Part shown: positions 8,597 through 16,590 of the stretch, one piece after another
Position numbering within the stretch: position 1 is the first letter of the stretch
How the letters are laid out: every line of letters begins with the position of its first letter
DNA from: Agitococcus lubricus
GTDB lineage: Bacteria > Pseudomonadota > Gammaproteobacteria > Pseudomonadales > Moraxellaceae
Reading direction: 5' to 3'
Assembly (NCBI RefSeq): GCF_003051055.1
Contig: NZ_QAON01000001.1
Coordinates: forward strand, 537,703 to 601,702
DNA: 64,000 nucleotides
The notes under the pieces: generated by a model
What the model saw: the letters and a program-made list of their open reading frames with translations, nothing else
Told to the model about the DNA's origin: nothing
Database searches by the model: none
Made by a program: the position numbers and the translations under genes

Positions 8597-9289
8597 ATGG
8601 GTGCACAGTGGAAAGCGAAACATAAAGAAGTCGCTGCCAACCTAAAGGGCAAGGTGTTTGGCAAATTGTCTAAAGAAATCATGGTAGCTGCACGTAATGG
8701 TGCAGACCCTGCCATGAATCCGCGTTTACGTTTGGCGATTGAACAAGCCAAAAAAGCTTCTATGCCGCGTGACACCTTAGAGCGTGCTATAAAAAAAGGC
8801 GCAGGGTTATTGGATGGTGGGGTGAACTTTGAAAAAGTGGTGTATGAAGGCTTTGCTCCACATCGTGTCCCCGTGATTGTTGAGTGTTTAACCGATAACG
8901 TCAACCGTACCATTTCGAGTATGCGGGTGTTATTTCGTAAAGGGCAATTAGGCGCGTCAGGTTCGGTGTCATGGGATTTTGACCACCTTGGTATTATTGA
9001 AGCCTCAGGCCAAGCCGATGCGGAGTTAGCAGCGATTGAAGCGGGTGCAGAAGATTTTGAAGTAGATGACGAAGGTGAAGTCACGTTTTATACCGCAATG
9101 ACAGACTTAGACAGTGTGTGTCGTGAGTTGCCACAACACGGTTTTACCGTACAGTCGGCAAAGTTAGGCTATCGCGCCAAGAATCCCGTCAGTTTAGCAG
9201 ACGCTGAACGGGATGAAGTGATTGCCTTTTTAGAAGCGATGGATGCTGATGACGATGTGCAGCATGTATATGTGGGCTTAGGGGCTTAG
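8597..9289 (+). CDS. YebC/PmpR (TACO1) family protein
   Basis: A 230-residue member of the YebC family, reported both as DNA-binding transcription regulators and, more recently, as ribosome-associated factors that help translation of difficult motifs. The start [13 protein letters not shown] has the family's basic N-terminus, followed by the conserved [16 protein letters not shown] and [14 protein letters not shown], then [28 protein letters not shown] precedes ATG 8597. It lies 16 nt behind znuB rather than next to ruvC as in many bacteria. The clade (YebC or the shorter YeeN) cannot be settled by eye. Confidence 0.85.
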   Translation: MGAQWKAKHKEVAANLKGKVFGKLSKEIMVAARNGADPAMNPRLRLAIEQAKKASMPRDTLERAIKKGAGLLDGGVNFEKVVYEGFAPHRVPVIVECLTDNVNRTISSMRVLFRKGQLGASGSVSWDFDHLGIIEASGQADAELAAIEAGAEDFEVDDEGEVTFYTAMTDLDSVCRELPQHGFTVQSAKLGYRAKNPVSLADAERDEVIAFLEAMDADDDVQHVYVGLGA

Positions 9290-9301
9290 TGCGAAAAGTA
9301 C

Positions 9302-9330
9302 TTGACCGATAGACATAAGTTAGCGATTAT
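9302..9330 (+). promoter_or_regulatory. Sigma70-type promoter of the EamA leader
   Basis: TTGACC at 9302-9307, a 17-bp spacer and GATTAT at 9325-9330, starting 12 bp after the YebC-family stop. Transcription would begin near 9337, some 15 nt before a leader ORF and well before the terminator at 9540. Confidence 0.5.
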
Positions 9331-9352
9331 CAAAACAGCTATTTTTTATTGA

Positions 9353-9520
9353 ATGATGACCATGACCTCCGTTTTATTGCGCCTTGTAAATCACAAACGC
9401 TGTAACGACAAGCTGCCAGTCGCGGCTGTGTCTGTGTCGTCATTTGCTGCCGCTCGTGCCAAGAAGGCCGCACTCCGCGTCGTGGTGTGGCATGTACTTC
9501 TGTTTTGGCGGCCGAAATAG
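9353..9520 (+). CDS. Candidate leader peptide of an attenuator (55 aa)
   Basis: ATG ATG ACC opens a 55-codon frame ending at TAG 9518-9520, just before an intrinsic terminator and an EamA transporter gene. Its last part reads RVVVWHVLLFWRPK, so Val, Leu, Trp and Phe codons cluster at 9478-9509. The frame covers two of the four pairing segments of the predicted attenuator. No strong SD is visible, which is the main weakness; the 5' UTR would be about 15 nt. Translation is not proven. Confidence 0.5.
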   Translation: MMTMTSVLLRLVNHKRCNDKLPVAAVSVSSFAAARAKKAALRVVVWHVLLFWRPK

Positions 9521-9568
9521 CAGAAATTGCCATCTTCCCAAAAAAGGCCGCTTTTAGCGGCCTTTTTT
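9466..9568 (+). promoter_or_regulatory. Four-segment transcription attenuator with intrinsic terminator
   Basis: GGCCGC at 9466-9471 (segment 1), GCGGCC at 9508-9513 (segment 2), GGCCGC at 9546-9551 (segment 3) and GCGGCC at 9557-9562 (segment 4). Segments 1:2, 2:3 and 3:4 can each pair over six G-C pairs. The 3:4 hairpin is extended by A6/T6 to 12 bp with a T-run at 9563-9568 and is an intrinsic terminator. A ribosome stalled at the Val/Trp/Leu codons would cover segment 1 and free segment 2 to sequester segment 3. The terminator is clear; the regulatory switch is inferred. Confidence 0.6.
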
Positions 9569-9599
9569 ATTTTCTGTCCCTTTGTTTTGGAGCGCAATC

Positions 9600-10541
9600 A
9601 TGGACAACGACCCCCCGCAGATGCACTTAGTCAGTCGTTATGCCTTGCTGGTTTTTATTTGGTCAACTACCCCTTTAGCCGTCGTGTTAAGCATTCGCGA
9701 GTTACATCCAATTTGGGCCTTAGCCTTACGTTTTGCCTTAGCCACGCCCTTTGCAACCTTGTGTTTATGGTTGTGCAAAGCACCATTACCACTGACTAAA
9801 GCTGCCTTCGTCAGTTATAGCGTTGGCATGTTAAGCCTGTTTGGTGCGATGATTTTTACCTATTTGGGGGCAGTGTATTTGCCATCTAGCTTGATTTCGT
9901 TGCTATTTGGCTTAGCGCCTTTGTTTGTGGGGATGTTGGCGCATGGTGTCTTTAAGACGCAAAAACTAGGGGTAAACCAATGGGCGGGACTGATACTGGC
10001 ATTGTTGGGGTTATGGATGATTTTTGCCCATGACGAGCAGCACGGCACACAGCACTATGCCTTAGGTATTGTTTTGACCTTGTTAGGGGTTTTTTGTTAT
10101 GTGGCTTCGGTATTTTTATTAAAAAAACAAACCATAGTATTACATCCCTTAGCGCAAACAACAGGCTCTTTATTGTTGTCTAGTGTGGCGATGTTATGTG
10201 TTTTACCTTTTTATTGGTCATTTAGACCAACACAGATGCCGTCGGTTGTCACTATCACGGCCTTACTGTACAGTGTGGTGATGGCTTCTGTCGTGGCGAT
10301 GTTTTGTTATTTTTATTTGGTCAAACAGCTTGCCCCTGCAACCATTTCGTTGACAACGTTACTCACACCAATGTTTGCGCTGTTATGGGGATATTGCTTT
10401 AATGACGAGCGATTTAATGGCGATACCGCATGGGGCATGTTGTCTATCATGCTCGGTTTATTGGCGTATTTTGCCAAAGACATAAAGTTATATTTTAACC
10501 CTGCAGAGGCTGTAAGTCCTGAATCCAAAAGTGCGCTATAA
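9600..10541 (+). CDS. EamA-family (DMT) transporter
   Basis: An inner-membrane drug/metabolite transporter of 313 residues with about ten membrane helices in two EamA halves (residues about 10-140 and 150-295). Family members such as RhtA and YddG export amino acids; the substrate here is not evident from the protein. ATG 9600 has GGAG at 9588-9591; the upstream TTG at 9582 is rejected. The attenuator in front, whose leader ends in Val, Trp, Leu and Phe codons, would make a branched-chain or aromatic amino acid substrate plausible. A hairpin at 10605-10637 follows. Confidence 0.85.
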   Translation: MDNDPPQMHLVSRYALLVFIWSTTPLAVVLSIRELHPIWALALRFALATPFATLCLWLCKAPLPLTKAAFVSYSVGMLSLFGAMIFTYLGAVYLPSSLISLLFGLAPLFVGMLAHGVFKTQKLGVNQWAGLILALLGLWMIFAHDEQHGTQHYALGIVLTLLGVFCYVASVFLLKKQTIVLHPLAQTTGSLLLSSVAMLCVLPFYWSFRPTQMPSVVTITALLYSVVMASVVAMFCYFYLVKQLAPATISLTTLLTPMFALLWGYCFNDERFNGDTAWGMLSIMLGLLAYFAKDIKLYFNPAEAVSPESKSAL

Positions 10542-10604
10542 GCCTAACGGCTATTGACATTAGGCGCATCAGTACCTTGAACATCTAAACAGAATTGCGT
10601 ACAA

Positions 10605-10637
10605 CACCTTGCCAATAGCGATACGCGTGGCAAGGTG
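10605..10637. terminator. Hairpin after the EamA gene
   Basis: A perfect 10-bp stem CACCTTGCCA / TGGCAAGGTG with a 13-nt loop, 63 bp after the EamA stop. The T-run is weak, so a terminator role is inferred from position. Confidence 0.45.
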
Positions 10638-10718
10638 AGTTTGTATCAAATCGATATCAAGGGTCGTCCCCAAATATCTATTTGTAGCGAGAGACAGATG
10701 AGGGCAGATAACGTAATC

Positions 10719-10841
10719 AGGATTTAGGCATTTCACCGAAATTAGCGCGTTTTGTGAACATAAAACCATTACTTCGACTCCGCTCAGTAACCATAAAAAC
10801 GGTTGAAATGTGAGCAAATAAGCGATAGCCGCGTAAGTCCT
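10719..10841. repeat. MITE-like repeat family 1, copy A
   Basis: 123 bp whose right end GCGTAAGTCCT and body (TTTCACCGAAATTAGCGCG, GTGAGCAAATAAGCGATAG) match the element at 32198-32296. The left end AGGATTTAGGC is a decayed version of the AGGACTTACGC end. The middle is longer than in copy B. It has no coding capacity and lies between convergent genes. Confidence 0.7.
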
Positions 10842-10842
10842 A

Positions 10843-11217
10843 TTAATGTGTTTGTGTGGGCGCACGCATCTCAGCATCAGGCATGGGCGGATGAGGGGGA
10901 TGACGACGTTTGAGCATCTTATCAAATTGTGCCATTTGTTTGTCGTTCAAAATCGTCGCCATTTCTGCGCGTTGGCTTGAACGTAGCTTTTCGACCTCAG
11001 CCCGCTCGTTGTCATGTGTTTGCTGATATTGGTCATGGATTTTATCCATCGCGGCGCGATGTTTAGCCATCAGTTTTTCCAGCTTTTCTGTTTGGCTGGC
11101 ATTGAGTTGTAAATGGCGGCTCAAATCGGCTTGACGAGGACAATCCTGCACTGAGTTGGCTAAGACGGGGCTACTGAGTATTAGCCCTAACATAAAAGTA
11201 GGTAGGTATTTAGACAT
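10843..11217 (-). CDS. Spy/CpxP-like periplasmic protein
   Basis: A 124-residue exported protein: signal peptide (SKYLPTFMLGLILSSPVLA), then a charged helical body with ASQTEKLEKLMAKHRAAMD and LNDKQMAQFDKMLKRRH, the pattern of LTxxQ-family envelope stress proteins such as Spy and CpxP, which act as periplasmic chaperones. The tail is Pro/His-rich (HPPHPPMP). The ATG at 11217 is chosen for AGGAG eight bases upstream; the frame extends 22 codons further without support. BaeSR, which controls spy in Escherichia coli, is encoded about 1.1 kb upstream on the same strand, so regulation by BaeR is likely. Confidence 0.75.
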   Translation of the reverse strand: MSKYLPTFMLGLILSSPVLANSVQDCPRQADLSRHLQLNASQTEKLEKLMAKHRAAMDKIHDQYQQTHDNERAEVEKLRSSQRAEMATILNDKQMAQFDKMLKRRHPPHPPMPDAEMRAPTQTH

Positions 11218-11340
11218 TATCATTTCTCCTATAACCGCATCGAAAAACCAAGTCTTTAGCGTAGATTTGGTGTTGATGAGCACATTATGCGCATTAAATG
11301 CGTAGCAAATAAGGACGTATCGTGGAAAGATAAAGCGAGT

Positions 11341-12132
11341 TTATGCGGCAATGCCTGCGGTTAAACTCGCAATATAACCTGTATTGACGTCACCCGTTAC
11401 GGTGGTCATTTGATAGCTAACACCATCACTAAAGACATTGTCAGCACTAAAGCTACTAACCGAACTATTTTGGCCATGACTACTGTATAAACTGCTATTG
11501 TAAACGGCTTGGCTAATGGCTTGCGGAAAGGCCATTTGTGAGGTAGCAATGGCGGAGACATTTAAGTTATTTGCCAAATACACCTGAAAATGAATATGGG
11601 TAATTCGACCTGCATACCAACCAGGATAAATCGTGGTAAAGGTGACTTCGCCATTGTCATCACTGACTTGTACGCCACGTAAAAAACTTTCGTTGGCATG
11701 ATTGCCGTTTTGGCCAGAGCTATAACCCGAATACGCCCCATCTTTATCACAATGCCAAATATAAACGGCGGTATTGGCTAAGGGACGACAACTGTCATTC
11801 ACATTGACGATTTTTAATTTCACGGTCAATAACACGCCCGTTCTGTCATCGCGAATATCTTGGCGACGTACGGCCGAATTACTGAGAAACGCTAATAAAG
11901 GATAGGGGCCAATGGTTTCGGTGGGAATAATCACGCAATTGCCATTGAGCGTATCCGTTGTTGTCTCGCTGGTCGTGTTGTTAGTAGCGCTATTATTTTG
12001 GCTACTGGTATTGTTGCTACTATTGTCACCACCACTGTTGCAACCGATGACACTGAGCGCGGTTAAGGCGCTGAGTCCTCCCAATAGTTGGCGACGATTA
12101 AAGCCACGATGTTGAGAAATAGGCGTAGTCAT
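11341..12132 (-). CDS. Intradiol ring-cleavage dioxygenase-like Tat lipoprotein
   Basis: 263 residues. The N-terminus has a twin-Arg motif (NRRQLLGG) followed by a lipobox-like LSVIGC, then a Ser/Asn/Thr-rich linker (about residues 33-65), so a folded protein is probably exported by Tat and lipid-anchored. The catalytic domain belongs to the catechol/protocatechuate 3,4-dioxygenase fold. Expected Fe(III) ligands are a Tyr in GAYSGYS, the Tyr in YPGWYAG and the two His of ITHIHFQV; TIGPYPL is the usual N-terminal family signature. The substrate is unknown; exported members are often of unproven activity. SD AAGGA precedes ATG 12132. It sits between baeR and the Spy-like gene. Confidence 0.82.
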   Translation of the reverse strand: MTTPISQHRGFNRRQLLGGLSALTALSVIGCNSGGDNSSNNTSSQNNSATNNTTSETTTDTLNGNCVIIPTETIGPYPLLAFLSNSAVRRQDIRDDRTGVLLTVKLKIVNVNDSCRPLANTAVYIWHCDKDGAYSGYSSGQNGNHANESFLRGVQVSDDNGEVTFTTIYPGWYAGRITHIHFQVYLANNLNVSAIATSQMAFPQAISQAVYNSSLYSSHGQNSSVSSFSADNVFSDGVSYQMTTVTGDVNTGYIASLTAGIAA

Positions 12133-12349
12133 TTTTTAATCCTTATAAAGAAACGGAGGTGAATACGATGTATCCATAACGCTTAGTGTGTATAAGGAAT
12201 GTGCAAGAAATAAGATGAGAATACGGATAAAACAAGGTTTCGTCTGCAAGGACGATGCAAGTACTTGCTACAATAGGCGGGAGCGCATGTGTCTGATTTG
12301 GGTTTATGGTTAGCCGTCATGCGGCTCACACGCCAAGCGTGAATAATGC
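12133..12349. other. Intergenic region, no gene seen
   Basis: About 217 bp between baeR and the dioxygenase gene, both on the minus strand. It should carry the dioxygenase promoter. No convincing operator or hairpin was recognised. Confidence 0.4.
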
Positions 12350-13036
12350 CTAAAGGCCAGTCCATTCGTATTTATAGCCAACACCATATAAAGAATGAAT
12401 CAGTTCTTGGTTAGGCAGTATTTGACTGATTTTGCGCCGTATTTTTTTGATATGGCTGTCAATCGTTCTATCAGCAACCACACGATGGTCTTGATAGATA
12501 AGGTTCATTAATTGTTCACGATTAAAAATACGCGTTGGATGTTCGACGAGCGTGGCTAATAATAAAAATTCAACAGCCGTTAATTCAAGGTTATGGCCAT
12601 GTAACCATGCTTGATAACTGGCTCTGTCTAATTTGAGCGGGGAGAGGTGGGTTGTGTTAAGGGCGGGCTGTTGGCAACGACGCAACACGGTTTTCACCCG
12701 AGCAACCACTTCGCGTGGGCTAAAGGGTTTGCAAATATAATCATCAGCGCCCAATTCCAAGCCTAATAAACGGTCAATTTCTTCAGTACGTGCGGTTACT
12801 AACATAATCGGAATGTTGGCGTTTTGTCGAATTCGTTTGCATAACTCCAGACCAGACACCGCAGGCAACATCACATCCAATAAAATTAAATCGGCATGTT
12901 GTTGTGCTAACCACGGTTCAACGGCATCTCCACGACTCAAATGTGTACTCGTCATGCCTTCGTGATGTAAATAGTCTTGTAATAATTGCGCGATTTTATG
13001 TTCATCTTCAACCACTAAAATATGACTACTCATCAT
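12350..13036 (-). CDS. baeR: Response regulator, OmpR family, BaeR-like
   Basis: A 228-residue two-component regulator with a receiver domain (acidic pocket E10-D11, phospho-acceptor D54 in LLDVMLP, Lys in CKPFSP) and a winged-helix DNA-binding domain ending in YGVGYKYEW. The stretch EEIDRLLGLELGADDYICKP and the following SPREVVARVKTVLRRC are nearly the same as in E. coli BaeR, which controls envelope stress and efflux genes. The start is ATG 13036 or 13033; both follow AGGAG. It lies 7 nt after baeS. Confidence 0.87.
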   Translation of the reverse strand: MMSSHILVVEDEHKIAQLLQDYLHHEGMTSTHLSRGDAVEPWLAQQHADLILLDVMLPAVSGLELCKRIRQNANIPIMLVTARTEEIDRLLGLELGADDYICKPFSPREVVARVKTVLRRCQQPALNTTHLSPLKLDRASYQAWLHGHNLELTAVEFLLLATLVEHPTRIFNREQLMNLIYQDHRVVADRTIDSHIKKIRRKISQILPNQELIHSLYGVGYKYEWTGL

Positions 13037-13043
13037 ACCACTC

Positions 13044-14465
13044 CTAAATCCGCTTAAATGCTAATGTCCAACATAACCCGCCTAAATGGCTATGGCTGGC
13101 TTCCAATGAGGCATGATGAGCATCAGCAATGGCTTTGACGATAGACAAGCCTAATCCCGAGCCGCCTGTTTGCTGTTGTCGAGAATGGTCTACCCGAAAT
13201 AAACGCTCCGTGAGGCGGGGGAGGTCGGCATCACTGACACAAGGGCTAGAATCTTCCCAGATGACGATGAGCTTTTCGCCAACAACCTTGAGTGTGATAT
13301 GCAGTTGCCCACCTGCATCGGTATAACGTAAGGTGTTTTGTGCCAAATTCTGCCACAGTTGCTTGAGCCGATTATCATCCGCCATGATGATGGCCGACGT
13401 GCCTGTCAGTGTGAGTGTTAAGGCTTTGTTGGCAAAGGCGTGACTCATTTGGTCTAAACAATCTTCGAGATGTTCATACACATCTATCGGCTGCCAATGA
13501 TAAGACAAGGAGCCAGCATCGGCTTGCGATAAAAGATGCAAGTCAGATACCAGTCGTGTTAAACGCTGAATTTCTTGCCATAAGGACTGCAAATAATCAG
13601 GTGATGCAGGTCTAATGCCATCACATAAGGCTTCTAACTCGCCTTGTAATATCGTGAGTGGCGTCCGTAATTCATGGGAAATATCAACAATCCAACGCTG
13701 CCTATCCTGTTGATGCGCCTCTAGACTTTGCGCGAGACGATTAAAATCAGCCGCTAATTGACTTAATTCATCTTGACCTGTGATGGCTAAACGATGTTGG
13801 AATTGGCCTTTTATTAAGTGTTGTGTACCTTGGGTGAGCGGTCGCAAACGGTGGTTGAGCCACTGTGCAATCCCCCATGCCAATAAAATTGACCCACCTA
13901 ACATCGCCAAGGCAATCAACGCAAAAGTCTGTTGTTGTTGTTGCCTAAACGCCGTATCTAAACTATTACTCAAATCGTGACGTGGTAAATAACTTAGATA
14001 GCCAATCAGTTTATCGTTAAGGTGTAAAGGACGACTGACGGCATCGGGCGGGAGTTGTTTGAATCCCATTAAGGGGATGCCTTTTGCATCTAGTACGATA
14101 AGACCAAAAAAATAACGCTCATGACGTGGAGGTGGTGGTGGACGCTCTTGCGAATGCCTATGTTCAGACGGTAGCGGTGGCAAACGTAAGCGTTTGAGTC
14201 GGTCTTGGCTATAAGTTAGCCCTAACTCTTGTAAGACTTCGGGTTTTTCTTGTAGCCATTGCCAACTACCAAAGCGTTGATAACGACTAATCAAACCTGC
14301 GGCTAATTCGTCTTGTTCGGCTAATAATTGTTGTGCCAAATAATTACTAAACCCCCGCTCAAAACTACGGTTATTTTGCCAATACATGACGGATGTCAGC
14401 ACCATATTGACGGTAATCATGGCAAATAATAATTTGTTGCGTACGCTTAAACCTTGCCACATCAC
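13044..14465 (-). CDS. baeS: Sensor histidine kinase, BaeS-like
   Basis: A 473-residue inner-membrane sensor kinase paired with the BaeR-like regulator. It has a first membrane helix (residues 9-25), a periplasmic domain with a Pro-rich stretch (ERPPPPPRHERYF), a second helix (about 180-200), HAMP, a HisKA domain with the phospho-His in DISHELRTPL, and a HATPase domain with a G box GGSGLGLSIVKA. Length and order fit BaeS. The Pro-rich insert in the sensor domain is unusual and could alter ligand or chaperone contacts. It is the first gene of the baeSR unit. Confidence 0.87.
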   Translation of the reverse strand: MMWQGLSVRNKLLFAMITVNMVLTSVMYWQNNRSFERGFSNYLAQQLLAEQDELAAGLISRYQRFGSWQWLQEKPEVLQELGLTYSQDRLKRLRLPPLPSEHRHSQERPPPPPRHERYFFGLIVLDAKGIPLMGFKQLPPDAVSRPLHLNDKLIGYLSYLPRHDLSNSLDTAFRQQQQQTFALIALAMLGGSILLAWGIAQWLNHRLRPLTQGTQHLIKGQFQHRLAITGQDELSQLAADFNRLAQSLEAHQQDRQRWIVDISHELRTPLTILQGELEALCDGIRPASPDYLQSLWQEIQRLTRLVSDLHLLSQADAGSLSYHWQPIDVYEHLEDCLDQMSHAFANKALTLTLTGTSAIIMADDNRLKQLWQNLAQNTLRYTDAGGQLHITLKVVGEKLIVIWEDSSPCVSDADLPRLTERLFRVDHSRQQQTGGSGLGLSIVKAIADAHHASLEASHSHLGGLCWTLAFKRI

Positions 14466-14789
14466 CTAAACCTTGGGCTACTCTATAAATTCTGGTCGAT
14501 TTTAGCCTTAAATCGTGCAACAAATATGGACTCTATGGCTTTTGCTCAACATTTCAACCAAATAAACTGACCATTTGTAAGGTTACAGGCTTGGCTCTGT
14601 GTAGAATTGTGATAGATTTCTAATTATCAAGGGCAACGGTGCGCTATTTACCGACGACTGACGATTACCCCATTGGGTGAGCCGCTCAAATAAAGACTCA
14701 TCAGCAGAGATAGGCAGACAGTTAGCCTTGATGTACAGTCAAAATAAGCATCACTAGCAAACGGATGAATTTTGGGTAACGCACATATC
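14466..14789. other. Divergent intergenic region, no gene seen
   Basis: 324 bp between the start of baeS and the start of the 584-residue gene. It should contain both promoters. I found no confident box, repeat or RNA structure. Confidence 0.4.
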
Positions 14790-16544
14790 ATGACAACGCT
14801 GAGCGATAGTATTCTTGGTTTATCCTTACCAACACGCGACCGTAAAACGCTGAGTTTGGTGCATCATCATAAAGACGCGATGCGGCAATGGGTTCAGTCG
14901 TTGCCGATTATGAATGCAGCAGAAAGTGGTAAGCAGTTATATCAAACCATTACCGAGCTCAGCACCCTCGATATTGATGAAGACCTACGTTTTGAGTTGT
15001 TAGAAATTATTCAACCCACGATTCATAGTCTGATTAATACCTTAGAAAAGCATTATCAAAATCAGAGTCTTGTATTACCTAAATATGGCCGACGGGTTTA
15101 TGCCTTAACATGGGCACTACGCAAAACCTTAGCCTTAAATTACAAAGTAGTTGCTATTGAGTCCTTACACAAACTACAAAAGAAAACAGGTTTTTTGAGT
15201 TGGGGACGTAAGAATTTACTTAATTTAGCCGCTAGTGCGATTTACCGTGCCCTCACCGAGCTAAGACAACTCCTGTTAGACAGCTTCAGGCAATACGAAG
15301 ATTTACCGACAGGGATTTGGGCAGATATTCATAAGTTAAGCCGTGTTGCCCAAGCACAAGATTTATGGGACTTAGAACTCAAAGTCTCGGCCACAGAAAC
15401 CAGTACCATTCGTCAAAGTTATTTACGGGCAGTGTTATTAGCCGCCAGTCAACCCAATAAACTCAGGCCAGTCGAAATAACCCTCATCGAAAAGCATAGC
15501 CAGCAGTGGCAAAGTTTGGTCAGTTTATCTACCGATATACAGGGTAGCTTATTGGTCTGTAATTTAGACGATAACCCGCCTTTATATCATCATCGTGCGA
15601 TTACCGCGTATGACAGTTGGTATATTCAGGTATCTGCGTTGGTGACGGATTTAGAAAAACAAGCACAAGCCGACAGCCCCGTCTTACCTCTCAGTCTGCT
15701 CTTACATTTAATCAGAGTGTGGCGGCAGCCTTTACAACGAGATTTTGAACGTACCGCGTGCCATAAACATATTTTGTTGTGTTTAGGCTTGTCATCGGCA
15801 CACTATTATGCGGGTGGGCAAACCGAATTTAAGACCTTAGTGCGTGGCGAGGAAAAAAAAGACGAAATAGAGCAACCCAAATTTTTGTTTGGTTTAGATG
15901 ATGGCGAAATATTAGAGGAACAGCCCGATGCATGGCAAATTTGTTATGGCGCTGTCAGTGCCATAGACGAAGAGCCAGAAGACACACCCATGCCCGAAGT
16001 ACCAAAAATGACCTATATGCCCTATCGTGCAACGGCAATTAACCGTTGCCCCGCAGGTTATGGCTTGCTTTGGCCAGACCAAGTACCCGACTTGTTGCGT
16101 GTGGGTGAAATTATTGGCATGAGCGAACAACGTGGCCAAGGGTGGGGGATTGGTATTTTGCATTGGCTAAAGCAAACAGCACAACAGCAAGTGGAGTTAG
16201 GTGTGGAGTTATTGGCAGCTCAACCTAAACCCTGTGGGGTCTGTTTAATGAAAAACGGCCATGTGGCCAGCGAATACATGCGTGGATTTTTGATTCCTGA
16301 AATGCGCATATTAGAGCGGCCTGCATCGATTATTGTGCCTAATGCGGGCTTAGTTTCTGGCAGTACCATTGGCGTGAGTTTGAATGGCCAACAAGTACAA
16401 ATGCAATTAACACACTTGCTATTAGCTACCCAAAGTATCTATCAATTTGAGTTTGCCATTATCAATACCGAATTACCACCTGTCGATGACGGTTTAGGTA
16501 ATTTAGATGAGGTAGATGTAGACGATTTGTGGGCTAAGCTCTAA
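14790..16544 (+). CDS. Conserved-type protein of unknown function (584 aa)
   Basis: A large soluble protein with no signal peptide or membrane helix. The first 350 residues are Leu-rich and probably helical (SLINTLEKHYQNQ, RALTELRQLLLDSFR). The last 160 residues look beta-rich: VPDLLRVGEIIGMSE, GQGWGIGILHWLKQ and VELGVELLAAQP. The C-terminal part reminds me of PilZ-like c-di-GMP-binding barrels, but the RxxxR and DxSxxG motifs are not clearly present, so I do not assign that role. ATG 14790 is preferred to the TTG 18 nt upstream, though no good SD is visible for either. It is apparently monocistronic. Confidence 0.65.
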   Translation: MTTLSDSILGLSLPTRDRKTLSLVHHHKDAMRQWVQSLPIMNAAESGKQLYQTITELSTLDIDEDLRFELLEIIQPTIHSLINTLEKHYQNQSLVLPKYGRRVYALTWALRKTLALNYKVVAIESLHKLQKKTGFLSWGRKNLLNLAASAIYRALTELRQLLLDSFRQYEDLPTGIWADIHKLSRVAQAQDLWDLELKVSATETSTIRQSYLRAVLLAASQPNKLRPVEITLIEKHSQQWQSLVSLSTDIQGSLLVCNLDDNPPLYHHRAITAYDSWYIQVSALVTDLEKQAQADSPVLPLSLLLHLIRVWRQPLQRDFERTACHKHILLCLGLSSAHYYAGGQTEFKTLVRGEEKKDEIEQPKFLFGLDDGEILEEQPDAWQICYGAVSAIDEEPEDTPMPEVPKMTYMPYRATAINRCPAGYGLLWPDQVPDLLRVGEIIGMSEQRGQGWGIGILHWLKQTAQQQVELGVELLAAQPKPCGVCLMKNGHVASEYMRGFLIPEMRILERPASIIVPNAGLVSGSTIGVSLNGQQVQMQLTHLLLATQSIYQFEFAIINTELPPVDDGLGNLDEVDVDDLWAKL

Positions 16545-16590
16545 CGAGGGTGTTGCTGTAGAGCTTGCACAAGCAATATGGGTCTAGTCG

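Noticed and set aside
8566..9084. 172-codon minus-strand ORF over the YebC-family gene
   Set aside because: The plus-strand frame matches the YebC family over its full length; the opposite frame is incidental.
9339..9597. Two overlapping minus-strand ORFs of 64 and 68 codons in the EamA leader
   Set aside because: They are antisense to the leader ORF and terminator, lack SD sequences and overlap each other.
10542..10842. Possible short minus-strand ORF in the EamA/Spy interval
   Set aside because: The interval consists of a hairpin and a MITE-like copy; the frame has no start signal and crosses both.
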